Shown here piece by piece: positions 9,526 to 18,779 of a DNA stretch of 64,000 bases. The notes under the pieces were generated by a model, which was given only the letters and a program-made list of their open reading frames with translations, had not been told where the DNA came from and made no database searches. How positions within the stretch are numbered: the stretch's first letter is position 1; every line of letters starts with the position of its first letter. The DNA is from Bremerella sp. TYQ1 (GTDB lineage Bacteria > Planctomycetota > Planctomycetia > Pirellulales > Pirellulaceae), in assembly GCF_020150455.1 (NCBI RefSeq), contig NZ_CP083740.1, positions 124,001 to 188,000 on the forward strand, given 5' to 3'. Made by a program: the position numbers and the translations under genes.

Positions 9526-10119
9526 ATGAAAATTAAAACGACTTTGTCATTTGTTGCGTTGATGCTGCCGGTATCTTTGGTGAAGGCCGACGAACTACCG
9601 TCTCGCTACCCGTATCCTGAACCAGCGTGGTCGCCTTACCTAGTCGGGGTTCTTATCGGACTTCTCGTTCTTGTCGCATTGGCATTCGCCGGCAAGAAGA
9701 TAGGTGCTTCGAGTGCTTATTCCGATGCCGCTGGACTCATCGGAAGATTGATTGCTCCGAAACACATCGCCTCTTTGCCCTATTATCGAGACAACAAACC
9801 GCAGATCGGCTGGACCTTCATGATCGTGATTGGCGCGATCCTGGGCTCGTTTTTCGCCGCGTGGTCAGGGGGTGAACTGACCGGCACCTATCTTCAGGAA
9901 ATGTGGGCTGCCCGCTTCGGTTCCGATAGTGCGTTTCTTAGAACGGTAGTGGCCCTGACGGGTGCCGCACTGATGGCATTTGGAGCCAGAATGGCTGGTG
10001 GTTGCACGAGCGGACACGGAATCAGCGGCACTTTGCAACTTGCCGTCAGTTCCTGGATCGCGCTGATTTGCTTCTTCGTCGGTGGAATTGCCTCGGCGAT
10101 GTTGATGTACCGCATGTAG
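9526..10119 (+). CDS. YeeE/YedE-family sulfur transporter, first half
   Basis: Multi-spanning membrane protein of the YeeE/YedE (DUF395) family, implicated in uptake or export of thiosulfate or other reduced sulfur species. About five hydrophobic helices are visible. The family motif GARMAGGCTSGHGISG carries the conserved Cys thought to contact sulfur substrate. The protein (197 residues) is half the size of full-length YeeE and is followed 20 bases later by a second family member, so the two probably form a heterodimer equivalent to one long transporter. An N-terminal signal-like segment (MKIKTTLSFVALMLPVSLVKA) may be the first helix or be cleaved. It follows the persulfide dioxygenase gene after 26 bases. 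Confidence 0.88.
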   Translation: MKIKTTLSFVALMLPVSLVKADELPSRYPYPEPAWSPYLVGVLIGLLVLVALAFAGKKIGASSAYSDAAGLIGRLIAPKHIASLPYYRDNKPQIGWTFMIVIGAILGSFFAAWSGGELTGTYLQEMWAARFGSDSAFLRTVVALTGAALMAFGARMAGGCTSGHGISGTLQLAVSSWIALICFFVGGIASAMLMYRM

Positions 10120-10139
10120 GTCGTACGAAGGATTAAATC

Positions 10140-10784
10140 ATGGACAATACTTCTGGATTTATTTCCGATCAGAGCAGTCAACCGTCGACTGCAACTTCGC
10201 CGACGGGATCGTCGACACACACCGATACCACCGGATGGAGTTGGCTGGAAGCTTCGCCTGGTAAACTGGCAGCTGGCCTGGTTTTTGGGATGGTGTTTGG
10301 ATTTCTACTGCAAAAAGGAGGCGTAGCGAAGTTCGACATTCTCATCGGAGTTTTGCTGCTAGAAAACTTTGTGGTCGTGAAGGTGATGATGACGGCGATC
10401 ATCGTAGGGATGATCGGAAGCTATTTTCTTCGGCGGGCCAACATCATTGATTTTCACATCAATGAAACAAAGCTCGGTGCGAACATCCTTGGCGGATTGA
10501 TTTTCGGGGTGGGATTCGGCCTGTTGGCATACTGTCCCGGAACTAACGCAGCAGCTGTCGGCCAGGGTAATCTCGATGCGATGTCAGGCATCGTTGGACT
10601 CTTGCTGGGCTCCTACGTTTATGCGATGAGCACTAAATTTGATAAGTCCGCTATCTCCAACTGGGGGCACTGCGGGAAGTTGACGCTAAACAGCGTAATG
10701 GGCATCTCGCAGGGAGCGTTCATCGCTTTCGCGGTTCCCGGTCTCGTCCTGATTCTCGTGCTTCTCGAGGTTTTAGGCTTCTAA
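10140..10784 (+). CDS. YeeE/YedE-family sulfur transporter, second half
   Basis: Partner of the preceding gene. The start is ATG 10140 with AAGGA seven bases upstream. A Ser/Thr-rich N-terminus of ~35 residues precedes at least four hydrophobic helices. The motif LAYCPGTNAAAVGQG near residue 135 contains the conserved Cys of the second YeeE/YedE repeat. Its position at the end of the persulfide dioxygenase cluster indicates that sulfur oxidation and transport are coupled. The direction of transport cannot be told from sequence. Confidence 0.87.
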   Translation: MDNTSGFISDQSSQPSTATSPTGSSTHTDTTGWSWLEASPGKLAAGLVFGMVFGFLLQKGGVAKFDILIGVLLLENFVVVKVMMTAIIVGMIGSYFLRRANIIDFHINETKLGANILGGLIFGVGFGLLAYCPGTNAAAVGQGNLDAMSGIVGLLLGSYVYAMSTKFDKSAISNWGHCGKLTLNSVMGISQGAFIAFAVPGLVLILVLLEVLGF

Positions 10785-10986
10785 GGCGACCTGATCTCAT
10801 GCAGCCTGATGAATGTGACTCTGCTTGGAAGATTACGGCCGAGTGCTTTCGCCCGGAGAATTGAGACAGTTCAAAGTTTAATAGCAACTGTCGGCCTGCG
10901 GGGGGATCGGAAGTCACGGGGTACGCGAAACGCTATTGCTATAAAACGACTTTCAAGCCGTTTACGGTAGGGTATTCACGGTATTA

Positions 10987-11322
10987 CTAGTTGTCTAACG
11001 TCGGTCCCCACGCAAACCAGAAGCCGATCGTACCGGACGCCAATGCAACTCCCAAGGCAAATGCACCCCAGAAGCCTAAACCCAAACGTTCTGAAAACGC
11101 CAGTGGTACGAAGAATGGCAAACCCAGCGGGACGAGGATCAGTGTTTCGCGGGCTAGTTTCGAGATTGTGGTCAGCTCTTGTTCTTTCCACCAGACCGAC
11201 ACGAACGCCACGATGCTGACGATGGGCAATGTGAGCAGCAGTGCTCCGAGCCGGGGGAAGCGGTCGGCGATTTGCGAGACGGCGGCGACGACGAGGCCGG
11301 CGATGATGGCGCGAAAGATCAT
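10987..11322 (-). CDS. DUF3147-family small membrane protein
   Basis: 111-residue integral membrane protein with about four helices; pattern RLGALLLTLPIVSIVAFV ... LGLGFWGAFALGVALASG matches the DUF3147 family, whose function is not established. Start ATG 11322 is chosen because AGGAAGG lies nine bases upstream; a longer frame to 11358 adds 12 residues without such a site. It is transcribed in the same direction as the efflux cluster and lies just after its His-rich lipoprotein gene, separated by a hairpin. A role in metal tolerance is possible only by position. Confidence 0.82.
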   Translation of the reverse strand: MIFRAIIAGLVVAAVSQIADRFPRLGALLLTLPIVSIVAFVSVWWKEQELTTISKLARETLILVPLGLPFFVPLAFSERLGLGFWGAFALGVALASGTIGFWFAWGPTLDN

Positions 11323-11341
11323 GGGAAAACCCTTCCTGGTA

Positions 11342-11378
11342 AAAAGAGAAAGGCCCAAGCTTTGTGGGCTGTGGGCCT
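11342..11378 (-). terminator. Possible intrinsic terminator after the His-rich lipoprotein gene
   Basis: On the minus strand AGGCCCA (11378-11372) can pair with TGGGCCT (11357-11351), followed by TTTCTCTTTTT. It sits between the His-rich lipoprotein gene and the DUF3147 gene. The stem is only seven pairs with an internal loop, so read-through into the next gene is likely. Confidence 0.45.
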
Positions 11379-11395
11379 GTTCTCATCTTCTAGAC

Positions 11396-12319
11396 TTACT
11401 CAACCGCAATCGGTACGTCGTACGTTACCGGTTCGCCTTCGGCTGGAACGATGCGGAAGCGAATGGCAACGGCATTAGCATCGGCTGGGATCTTCAGGCC
11501 GCCTTGGGCGAAGTGAGCCGGTTCCTCAGGGGTTTCTGGCTCATACACGGTGGCGACTTCCCTCGCCAGGACCGTGCTGCCATCCTTGGTGACCAGGGCG
11601 TTGAAGACTTCGACGTTGTCGACTGGCTTGCCATCCTTGGTGATCGAAACGGCGGGCTCGACTTCTTCACCCTTGTGCAGGTGCTTACCGTGGTGCCCCA
11701 GCTTGATGACCATGCCGGCATGCTCTTTCGGTTCCCCTTCCCAAACGAGGGCATCATCTTCGCCATGGGAGTGGCCGTGCTCGTGGCCGTGGGCTTCTTC
11801 CTTGAAGTTGCCGGCGTACGGAGTTCCGTCGATCGCGGCGCTCATGGTGCCTTCGTATTCCTTGACGGTGCCCAGGCCTTCATGGGTTCCGACGAAACGC
11901 GATGACTTGCCTTCCGGATCTCCTTCTTGCGGCTGGGGCATTAAGTCGGCTTGTAGCTTGGGGTCTTTGATCGTCAGCAAAACCGATTCTGCCGCGATGG
12001 GCTCAGGCGTCTTTTCGTCGCCTCCCAGGATGTAGACAGTTGCTTGCTGCTTGTCGTGATCGACGGTGAACTCGACGTGGTACTTGCCACCGCCCCAATC
12101 GGCCAGCGTGCCATCGTGTGGGCCAGGTGCGTGACCGTGTCCTTCTTCACCATGGTCATGACTATGGCCGCCAGGGCCGTGATCATGGCCGTGGTCTGAT
12201 TCGGCTGTGTTGCCCGAGCCTGACACACCGGTCTTAGGTGTTTCGCTCTTGCAGCCCAACATGCCAATCGCGGCAATCATGACGGCAAGCCATACTTTGT
12301 AATTCACGTTAAGATTCAC
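11396..12319 (-). CDS. His-rich metal-binding lipoprotein
   Basis: Predicted periplasmic lipoprotein of 307 residues. Start GTG 12319 has AAGGA eight bases upstream. The signal ends in the lipobox IGMLGC. Just after it comes a dense His/Asp/Gly stretch (SDHGHDHGPGGHSHDHG and on), with a second His cluster (HGHEHGHSHGEDD) near residue 180 and a third (LGHHGKHLHKGEE) near 215. These look like metal-binding loops. The rest is beta-rich and not assigned to a family. It lies 41 bases downstream of the CusA-like pump gene on the same strand, so it probably buffers or delivers the metal ion for the efflux complex. Which metal is bound is unknown. Confidence 0.85.
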   Translation of the reverse strand: MNLNVNYKVWLAVMIAAIGMLGCKSETPKTGVSGSGNTAESDHGHDHGPGGHSHDHGEEGHGHAPGPHDGTLADWGGGKYHVEFTVDHDKQQATVYILGGDEKTPEPIAAESVLLTIKDPKLQADLMPQPQEGDPEGKSSRFVGTHEGLGTVKEYEGTMSAAIDGTPYAGNFKEEAHGHEHGHSHGEDDALVWEGEPKEHAGMVIKLGHHGKHLHKGEEVEPAVSITKDGKPVDNVEVFNALVTKDGSTVLAREVATVYEPETPEEPAHFAQGGLKIPADANAVAIRFRIVPAEGEPVTYDVPIAVE

Positions 12320-12360
12320 GGGTACGTTCCTTCTAGTAAATGAGGCGTCAACGTTCGAGG

Positions 12361-15300
12361 TTAAGGAATGATCTCTTCGCCTGACTCTTCCAGGCGGGCA
12401 AGATGCAGGGCATCCTTTCCGCTGTATTTCCAGAAGATGCCGGGGTGAATGAGAAACTCACAAAAGGTGGATGTCACTAGGCCACCAAGGATGACCGTAG
12501 CGACAGGATAAAGGATTTCGCGGCCAGGTTCCTGCCCCCCAATCACCAGCGGCAAAAGGCCAATTCCGGCCGTCAGAGCCGTCATCAGCACGGGCGCTAA
12601 GCGTTCCAGACTACCGCGAAGAATCATCTCTTGGGTAAAGTCTTCCCCTTCTTCTTTCATCAGGTGGAAGTAGTGGGTCACCAGTAGAATACCGTTACGA
12701 ACGGCGATCCCACCGAGCGAAATAAAACCAACCAGACTGGCAACTGTCAATGTTTGGTCGGTGATCACCAGGGCCAGCACACCACCGATGAAAGCGGTCG
12801 GCAACGCGTTGAGGATTTGCAGCACAACGCGTACCGAAGGGAAAAGAACCATCAGCACGACGAACATGCCCACGACCGAGACGCCGGCCAGGACGACAAT
12901 CGTGCGGGTAGCTCGCTGTTGGCTTTCAAACTGGCCGCCGTATTCAATGAAGTAACCTTCCGGCAAGTCGACCTGACGATCGACGTTTGCTTGAATCGCG
13001 GCGACCGCACTAGCCAGGTCGCGGTCTTGCGTGTTACAGCGAATGACCATCCGGCGTCGTGCGTTCTCGCGGTTGACAGCATTGGGACCGTTGCCAGGAC
13101 CGACGTTGGCGATCTCGCGAAGTTCGATCTGTCCTTTGTCATTGGGAAGATCGATCCGCAGCCGTCCCAGGTTGGCATAGTCGGTACGGTATGCTTCTTC
13201 CAGGCGTACCAGCAGGTCGAACCGCCGTTGCCCTTCCAAAACTTCGGAAACGATTTCCCCTTGCAGGGCCGTTTGCAGCACGCTGGCCACGTACGCACGT
13301 GTGATGCCATAGAAAGCCAAGTCGTCCGTACGCAGTTCGATGTGTAGCTCTTCGGTCTTCTTGATCGGCTCGATTACCGGAGGCGTGATGCCATCGATTT
13401 GCTGTATGGTTCCCTTGACGTTCTCGGAAAGCTCTTGCAGCTTGTCGATGTCGTCGCCGAAGATCTTGATCGCGATCTGAGCGTACACTCCGGATACCAT
13501 GTGGCTGATCAAGTGGGCCAGCGGTTGCTCCACTTCGATCGAAATACCTGGTACTTCTTCGCCCAGTTCTTCCAGCAACTTGTCGATGATCTCGTCGCGC
13601 TCGTGCTGGCTTTCCGGGTTCATACTCAGGATGTATTCGCCGGCGTTCACAGGCGACGCGTGTTCGTCCATCTCGGCCCGGCCTGTGCGACGGACGAAGT
13701 GGAGGATCGCCCCATCGGGGTTTTCGCTCGACTTCTGCATCTCGCGCAGCTTGGCGTCGATCAGGCCAGAGGCCATGTTCGAGGCGTCCAGCGACGAACC
13801 AGGCGGAAGCGTCACGTTGATCTGCACGCTTCCTTCGTCAAACTCTGGCAAGAAGTTTTTGCCCAGTTTGGCCATCTCCCAGCCGGCAAAGCCAACAGCG
13901 ATCCACGTCAACAGTAGCAGCAGCGTGGGGGCAGCCATACTGAAACGAATCAAGTAGCTTGCCATCCACTTGAGCGATCGCAGCAGGATGCCATCGTGCT
14001 CGGCATGCGTCGCCGGGGCGTTGGGCAGCAGGTAGTACGACAGCACCGGCGTGACCGTCAACGAGACCAGCAGCGAGGCGAGAATCGAAACGATGTAAGC
14101 CACACCCAGCGGTGCGAACAAACGGCCTTCCACGCCAGACAGGGCAAACAGCGGCAGAAACACCAGGATCACCACCGCGGTACCAAACACGATCGCACTA
14201 CGGATTTCCTTACTCGCTTCGTACACAACCTGCACGGCAGGTCGAGGATTCTCCAGCGAGTTGTTTTCCTTCAGGCGGCGGAAGATGTTCTCGACGTCGA
14301 CAATCGCATCGTCCACCAGTTCCCCCATCGCCACGGCTATGCCGCCAAGCGTCATCACGTTGATGGACAACTCGGTGCCGGACACGAAGCCAATCAAACG
14401 AAAAACGAACGTCGTGATCACCAGCGATAGTGGAATCGCCGTCAACGTGATAAACGTGGTACGGAAGTTCAGCAGAAAGAGGAACAGAATGATGATCACC
14501 AGGGTCGCCCCGATGATCAACGCTTCGCCGACGTTGAAGATACCCCGGTCGATGAAGTTACGGAGTTGAAACAGCTCCGGATTGATCACGATATCGGCTG
14601 GCAGAGAAGCCTCGGAGTCGGCAAAGGCCGCTTCCAGGCGATCAGTTAGGTCACGCGTGTCGACGTGTGGCTGCTTGACGATCGTGAACACGACACCAGG
14701 CCGGCCGTTGACGCTGCCATCGCCTCGCTTGAACTCGGCTCCTTCGGTGATCTTGGCGACTTGCTCTAGAAGAATCGGGCGGTCTCCGTCGTACTTAATC
14801 GGTACCTGGCTCAGGTCGTACAGCACGCGATCGGGTTCAGGACCGAGCCGCCCAAGAATACGGATCGGTCGCTCCGTTTCTCCTTCCACCGCGAAGCCAC
14901 CACTGGTGTTGATGTTGCTTTCCTTGAGGGCCTGTTCGACCTCTTGCAGCGTAACGTCGTACTCAAGCAGAGCCGTAGGGTCGATGCGAACCTGGTACTG
15001 CTTGCGGTCACCCCCAAGGATGAACGCTTCGGCGACGCCAGTCACTTTAAGAATGCGGGGTCGAATGACCCAGTCGGAAACGGTTCGCAAGGAAAGCTGC
15101 CGGGCTTCGCCGGAAGGGAAATCAACCTGGTATGTTTGGCCGGCAATGCGAAGAACAGCCGAGGGATCGCGCTGAATCTGAAAAGCACTTGCAGCAGGGG
15201 CAGCATCCCATCGAAGTAATTCAAAGTTGACCTTCTCCCAAGTATCGACTTGATCGCGGATCACCGGACGCCAAACCTGGAGCGACTCTTGGCCGCTTTC

Positions 15301-15810
15301 ATCCGCGGCTACTTCGACCAGCATCGACGACTTGTCGATCGGGTACAACTCGCCACCACGAGGACCTTCTTGGCGGTAGATCCCCGCGACGACGATCTGC
15401 CCCATGATCGATGCCGGAGGCGTCATCTTCGGTGTGACCCCTTCCGGTAAAACGCCGTCGAGCGTCGCCAGCCGTTCTTGCACGGTCTGACGGGCTGATT
15501 TGATTTCGGTATCCCAGTCGAACTCGATGTAGATGACGGCCAGGCCGGCAGCGGACTGACTGCGAACGGCCTGAACACCGCTCGCCCCCAGCAGGGCAAT
15601 TTCGATTGGCTGGGTCACGAGTGTTTCGACTTCTTCCGTCGCCAGGCCAGGACTTTCCGTCAGGATGATCACCCGCGGACGGTCCAGGTCGGGGAAGACG
15701 TCGATCGGCATTTGCGTGGCCAGGTAGGAACCGTAGACCAGCATCGCCAGGCTGACCACCATGATCAGCAGCCGATATTGCAGCGAAAATCGAATAACCG
15801 CGTTGAGCAT
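12361..15810 (-). CDS. Heavy-metal RND efflux pump, CusA/CzcA family
   Basis: Inner-membrane proton-driven pump that forces metal ions through an adaptor and TolC channel. I start at ATG 15810 (MLNAVIRFSLQYRLLIM), the standard N-terminus; an in-frame TTG at 15822 adds four residues. Length (1149) fits the family, with a TM helix at the N-terminus, two large periplasmic loops and the two six-helix bundles. The TM4 motif reads GELVDDAIVDVEN: it keeps the second Asp and the Glu of the CzcA D-D-E triad but has Ala in place of the first Asp, as CusA does. That favours Cu(I)/Ag(I), and the nearby multicopper oxidase agrees. The conserved FLPEFDEGS is present. The gene follows the adaptor gene, with 12 bases between that stop and this start. 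Confidence 0.95.
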   Translation of the reverse strand: MLNAVIRFSLQYRLLIMVVSLAMLVYGSYLATQMPIDVFPDLDRPRVIILTESPGLATEEVETLVTQPIEIALLGASGVQAVRSQSAAGLAVIYIEFDWDTEIKSARQTVQERLATLDGVLPEGVTPKMTPPASIMGQIVVAGIYRQEGPRGGELYPIDKSSMLVEVAADESGQESLQVWRPVIRDQVDTWEKVNFELLRWDAAPAASAFQIQRDPSAVLRIAGQTYQVDFPSGEARQLSLRTVSDWVIRPRILKVTGVAEAFILGGDRKQYQVRIDPTALLEYDVTLQEVEQALKESNINTSGGFAVEGETERPIRILGRLGPEPDRVLYDLSQVPIKYDGDRPILLEQVAKITEGAEFKRGDGSVNGRPGVVFTIVKQPHVDTRDLTDRLEAAFADSEASLPADIVINPELFQLRNFIDRGIFNVGEALIIGATLVIIILFLFLLNFRTTFITLTAIPLSLVITTFVFRLIGFVSGTELSINVMTLGGIAVAMGELVDDAIVDVENIFRRLKENNSLENPRPAVQVVYEASKEIRSAIVFGTAVVILVFLPLFALSGVEGRLFAPLGVAYIVSILASLLVSLTVTPVLSYYLLPNAPATHAEHDGILLRSLKWMASYLIRFSMAAPTLLLLLTWIAVGFAGWEMAKLGKNFLPEFDEGSVQINVTLPPGSSLDASNMASGLIDAKLREMQKSSENPDGAILHFVRRTGRAEMDEHASPVNAGEYILSMNPESQHERDEIIDKLLEELGEEVPGISIEVEQPLAHLISHMVSGVYAQIAIKIFGDDIDKLQELSENVKGTIQQIDGITPPVIEPIKKTEELHIELRTDDLAFYGITRAYVASVLQTALQGEIVSEVLEGQRRFDLLVRLEEAYRTDYANLGRLRIDLPNDKGQIELREIANVGPGNGPNAVNRENARRRMVIRCNTQDRDLASAVAAIQANVDRQVDLPEGYFIEYGGQFESQQRATRTIVVLAGVSVVGMFVVLMVLFPSVRVVLQILNALPTAFIGGVLALVITDQTLTVASLVGFISLGGIAVRNGILLVTHYFHLMKEEGEDFTQEMILRGSLERLAPVLMTALTAGIGLLPLVIGGQEPGREILYPVATVILGGLVTSTFCEFLIHPGIFWKYSGKDALHLARLEESGEEIIP

Positions 15811-15822
15811 GAATCGGTCCAA

Positions 15823-17229
15823 TTAGTGGGAGGCGTGAACGGTTCCGTCCGCATGAACGTGCACGTCGGCACGCATACCGCTGGCAGCCTGGGCTTTCAG
15901 CACACGGTTGAGTGAAGCGGCCGCATTCTGGGCGAAGTACAACCCCGGCGTAATACTGCCGTCGTCGGCCAGAATGACGTTCAAGCGATCTTCGTGCAGC
16001 ACCTGCACGGGAACGCGATTGAACAAGTCGCCATTCTGCTGAAACACGAATGCCTCGGGTCCTTCGCGTACGACGGCTGCCCGGGGAACGACCATCACGT
16101 CTTGCATTTGCTCGACTGGCACATGCAAGCGGACTCGCTGACCAGGACGGAAACGCCACACCACGAACGTCTCGTCGTTTTTCTCGTAGAAACGCGACTG
16201 ATTGGTCAGCGGAATATAGAAATCGAACGTACGGCTATCGGCGTCAACTGCGTTGGACAGGTACTGAATCGTGAACGCCTGTTTCATCTCAGGCCAATGT
16301 TCGGGGTGATCTTCCGCAAACTCGACCGTAATCGGCCAATCGTTCTGCGCGGCATCTTCCAGGAATGGAGCTTCTCGTTTAAACGCGTGCCCTTCGATGT
16401 ATAAGTTGCGATGATTCGAGAGCGTCGCGAGTAGCTGCCCCGCTTGAACCTGTTGACCGAGATCCGTTTCCAGCCCTTGCACTTCATAGGCGATCATGTT
16501 GTTGCTGCTGGCACGTTCCGAATCGTCGACGCTGGCAACGGGATGGGTCACTTGTTCGGCCGGTGGTGCCGTGATGGTAACGGTCGGCACAAATTCCCCC
16601 TGGGTCACCTGGTCGACTTGCTCCAGCGTCAGACCGCGGGCGAGCAGATCCTGCCGATGGCTTTGGATCAATGCTTCCTGGCGTCGCTTGTTGCTTTCGA
16701 GGTCGATGATTCGCGAACCCGAGATGGCCCCACTCTGGGCCAGCGGACGCAATCGCTCGATCTCTTCCTGGACTAGCTCTTTCTCCTTAGTCGCTTTGAA
16801 CAGCTCTTTCTGTGTGTTTTGAAGGTATTCGCTGGAAAGCGTCAGCGTGAACAGCTTCTCGCCTGGTCGTACCGTTTGACCTGGGTAAGCGAAGATCTCA
16901 GTCACGATTCCCACGGCCGGCGACGTGATCCCTCGGTCGGTTTCGCCAGGCCGGTCAGCGATAATGCCTGGGATCGGAATGGTCCGCCAATAGGTTTGAG
17001 AACGGATCGGCTTGGCCACTAGGTTCAGGTTCTTGCGGGCCGATTCCGATAGTTTCAGCATCTTCGGCTCTTCGATCGGTGCTTCAGCCTCGGCATGTTC
17101 CGAATCCTCATCGGATGACCCGCCAGCGACCAGCGGCACCCACTGATCTTGTGTCATATACGCGCCTGCCCCGATCGCTAGAACAACGATCGCCACCACG
17201 GCATAGCGCAACAATTTCGTCAATTGCAT
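15823..17229 (-). CDS. Periplasmic adaptor (membrane fusion) subunit, CusB-like
   Basis: Links the RND pump to the outer-membrane channel. ATG 17229 (MQLTKLLRYAVVAIVVLAIGAG) with TGGAG nine bases upstream is preferred to the TTG at 17295. An N-terminal anchor helix (about 7-27) is followed by beta-barrel/lipoyl segments around an alpha-helical hairpin (about 130-190, QNTQKELFKATKEKELVQEEI...). The motif GIVTEIFAYPGQTVRPGEKL is a lipoyl half. The C-terminus is His-rich (VHVHADGTVHASH), which suggests metal contact. It is the first gene of the efflux operon, with cusA-like, His-rich lipoprotein and DUF3147 genes following. Confidence 0.92.
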   Translation of the reverse strand: MQLTKLLRYAVVAIVVLAIGAGAYMTQDQWVPLVAGGSSDEDSEHAEAEAPIEEPKMLKLSESARKNLNLVAKPIRSQTYWRTIPIPGIIADRPGETDRGITSPAVGIVTEIFAYPGQTVRPGEKLFTLTLSSEYLQNTQKELFKATKEKELVQEEIERLRPLAQSGAISGSRIIDLESNKRRQEALIQSHRQDLLARGLTLEQVDQVTQGEFVPTVTITAPPAEQVTHPVASVDDSERASSNNMIAYEVQGLETDLGQQVQAGQLLATLSNHRNLYIEGHAFKREAPFLEDAAQNDWPITVEFAEDHPEHWPEMKQAFTIQYLSNAVDADSRTFDFYIPLTNQSRFYEKNDETFVVWRFRPGQRVRLHVPVEQMQDVMVVPRAAVVREGPEAFVFQQNGDLFNRVPVQVLHEDRLNVILADDGSITPGLYFAQNAAASLNRVLKAQAASGMRADVHVHADGTVHASH

Positions 17230-17352
17230 CGGTCGAAACTCCAGAGGACGCAGGGACGTTCCCTGCAAAACAAGCCGACTATCAGGCTTTATCAAAGCAG
17301 CGTTAGAAGGCGTATCACTCGCAGCAAATTGCGAATTACGCCTAGCCGATCC

Positions 17353-17787
17353 CTAGCAGCGGATCGAGAGAATTTGCGCATACAGCGCGCATTGAGAGCG
17401 CACACCGTCGTCTAAGACGTTCCAGTGGCCTCCGATAGAATCCACGCAAACGAGAGCTGAGTGGTCATGGACGCTAGGAACCACCGCAACCATAGCGGCC
17501 AATTCCGGAAGTGAAGTCGAAAGACAAGCGTTCGTTAGATCGATTTCGGGTAGATAGACGGCGTCGTCATCGTGCTCATCGGAAGCCGGCCTGGCCGGGG
17601 CTTCCGGCTCATGGTGATGAGCGTGCTCATCGTTATGGCAGTGATCCGCATGAAGATGAATATGTGCCCTGGACGCGTGCGAGCTTTGCTCCACATCGAC
17701 CGCATCGGTATGCACATGGGGTGCAGCAGCAACGGCCTGCCCCAAGAGCATAAGGAGGATCAGAGATGTGGAAGTGAATGATCGCAT
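17353..17787 (-). CDS. Small exported His-rich protein (paralogue of the gene at 18177)
   Basis: 144-residue protein with a Sec signal peptide (MRSFTSTSLILLMLLGQAVAA). ATG 17787 is chosen over GTG 17793; no good ribosome-binding site is visible for either. The mature N-terminus APHVHTD is followed by a His/Asp/Glu-rich stretch (HIHLHADHCHNDEHAHHHE) that probably binds metal. The C-terminal half has four Cys residues. Layout matches the protein encoded divergently at 18177: signal, PHVH, His-rich stretch, then a D-(A)-x-Y-x-x-x-(I/L) motif. It precedes the efflux operon on the same strand with 123 bases between. No known family recognised; a periplasmic metal sponge is inferred. Confidence 0.72.
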   Translation of the reverse strand: MRSFTSTSLILLMLLGQAVAAAPHVHTDAVDVEQSSHASRAHIHLHADHCHNDEHAHHHEPEAPARPASDEHDDDAVYLPEIDLTNACLSTSLPELAAMVAVVPSVHDHSALVCVDSIGGHWNVLDDGVRSQCALYAQILSIRC

Positions 17788-18176
17788 AGACACTTAATTA
17801 TTGAGATTCAGAACAAACGTATCCTAAGAATAGGTCGCAAGTCCGGCAAGTTCAAGCGGGAGCGTTACCGCTTCTGGAACTTTCTAGCCAACGGGTTCAA
17901 GATGTCGTAAGCCTCATCCTCTTGAGACCTTGTCGCACTGTAAGTCCCTGTCAAATAACCGCTAACGGCTGTCGTTTTCTTACGGGAAGGCACTAAGGAT
18001 GGTTCACCGGTTGCTTTAAATTCTTTGCAAATTGGCACCCGCCGTGTGGATGAATCTACATGAGAGTTCGGCGAACCTCAGGTGCCCTGAAACGGTAGGT
18101 TGGGCGCTCTGCGTCACGTTTCCTCATCAGATCAGAAGTAGTTGTTTCTCGCGAAGATTCGGCCGAAGAAACCGAT
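17788..18176. other. Intergenic region between divergent His-rich genes
   Basis: About 390 bases without a credible gene. It must carry the promoters for the two divergent His-rich protein genes. I see no clear MerR-type or CopY-type operator, no recognisable riboswitch and no strong hairpin. Confidence 0.5.
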
Positions 18177-18611
18177 ATGAGCCGTTTTATCGCACTAATC
18201 CTGATCCCTTTCAGCATGCTCATGCAGCCGATGCCGCATGTCCACTGGGCGGATTGTGCTGATGCGCAAGAAGGTCATGTCCATCATGGGCACGTGCATC
18301 TCTCGACGCTCTGGGGCGAACACAGCCACCACCATCACGATCACCACCAGCATCCATCGGCCCCCACGCCTGATGATTGTTCTCACGATGCGGACGCACT
18401 GTACGTTGGCGATCTGGCCGCGACTATTTCCAGTTCCGGCACTTTGAAGTTGGTCGCATCATCGTGGCAGCCAAACATGGCACACCCGCAATGCTTTGCC
18501 ATCGTGCAGGATGGAAAGGGGCTCCCTCGACCATTCCCTGATCCGATGCGCCAACTTGGATCGATTTCTGATGTACCCCTGTTTCTTCAGGGTGGGTCGT
18601 TCCGAACTTAA
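18177..18611 (+). CDS. Small exported His-rich protein (paralogue of the gene at 17353)
   Basis: 144-residue protein with a short signal-like N-terminus (MSRFIALILIPFSMLMQP). A PHVH motif at about residue 20 is followed by HVHHGHVHLS and HSHHHHDHHQH, a strong candidate metal-binding stretch. After it comes DALYVGDLAA, comparable with DAVYLPEIDL in the divergent gene. The C-terminal half is unlike any family I recognise. It is followed by the TolC lipoprotein gene 168 bases downstream, so it may be expressed with it. Metal binding is inferred from composition. Confidence 0.7.
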   Translation: MSRFIALILIPFSMLMQPMPHVHWADCADAQEGHVHHGHVHLSTLWGEHSHHHHDHHQHPSAPTPDDCSHDADALYVGDLAATISSSGTLKLVASSWQPNMAHPQCFAIVQDGKGLPRPFPDPMRQLGSISDVPLFLQGGSFRT

Positions 18612-18779
18612 GTCGACCCTTCTCTAAAACGTCCAGCTAGCTGAAGCCAGTGCAGATGGCACGGTTCTCGATTGACGACTAACCGAAGTGCTCTGGGCAG
18701 GGCTGTAAGCCATGACCGCGCTACCAAGTTATTTACCGACCGCAAGAAAACATTTGGCCCAAACTTCAGGGGTGACGAG

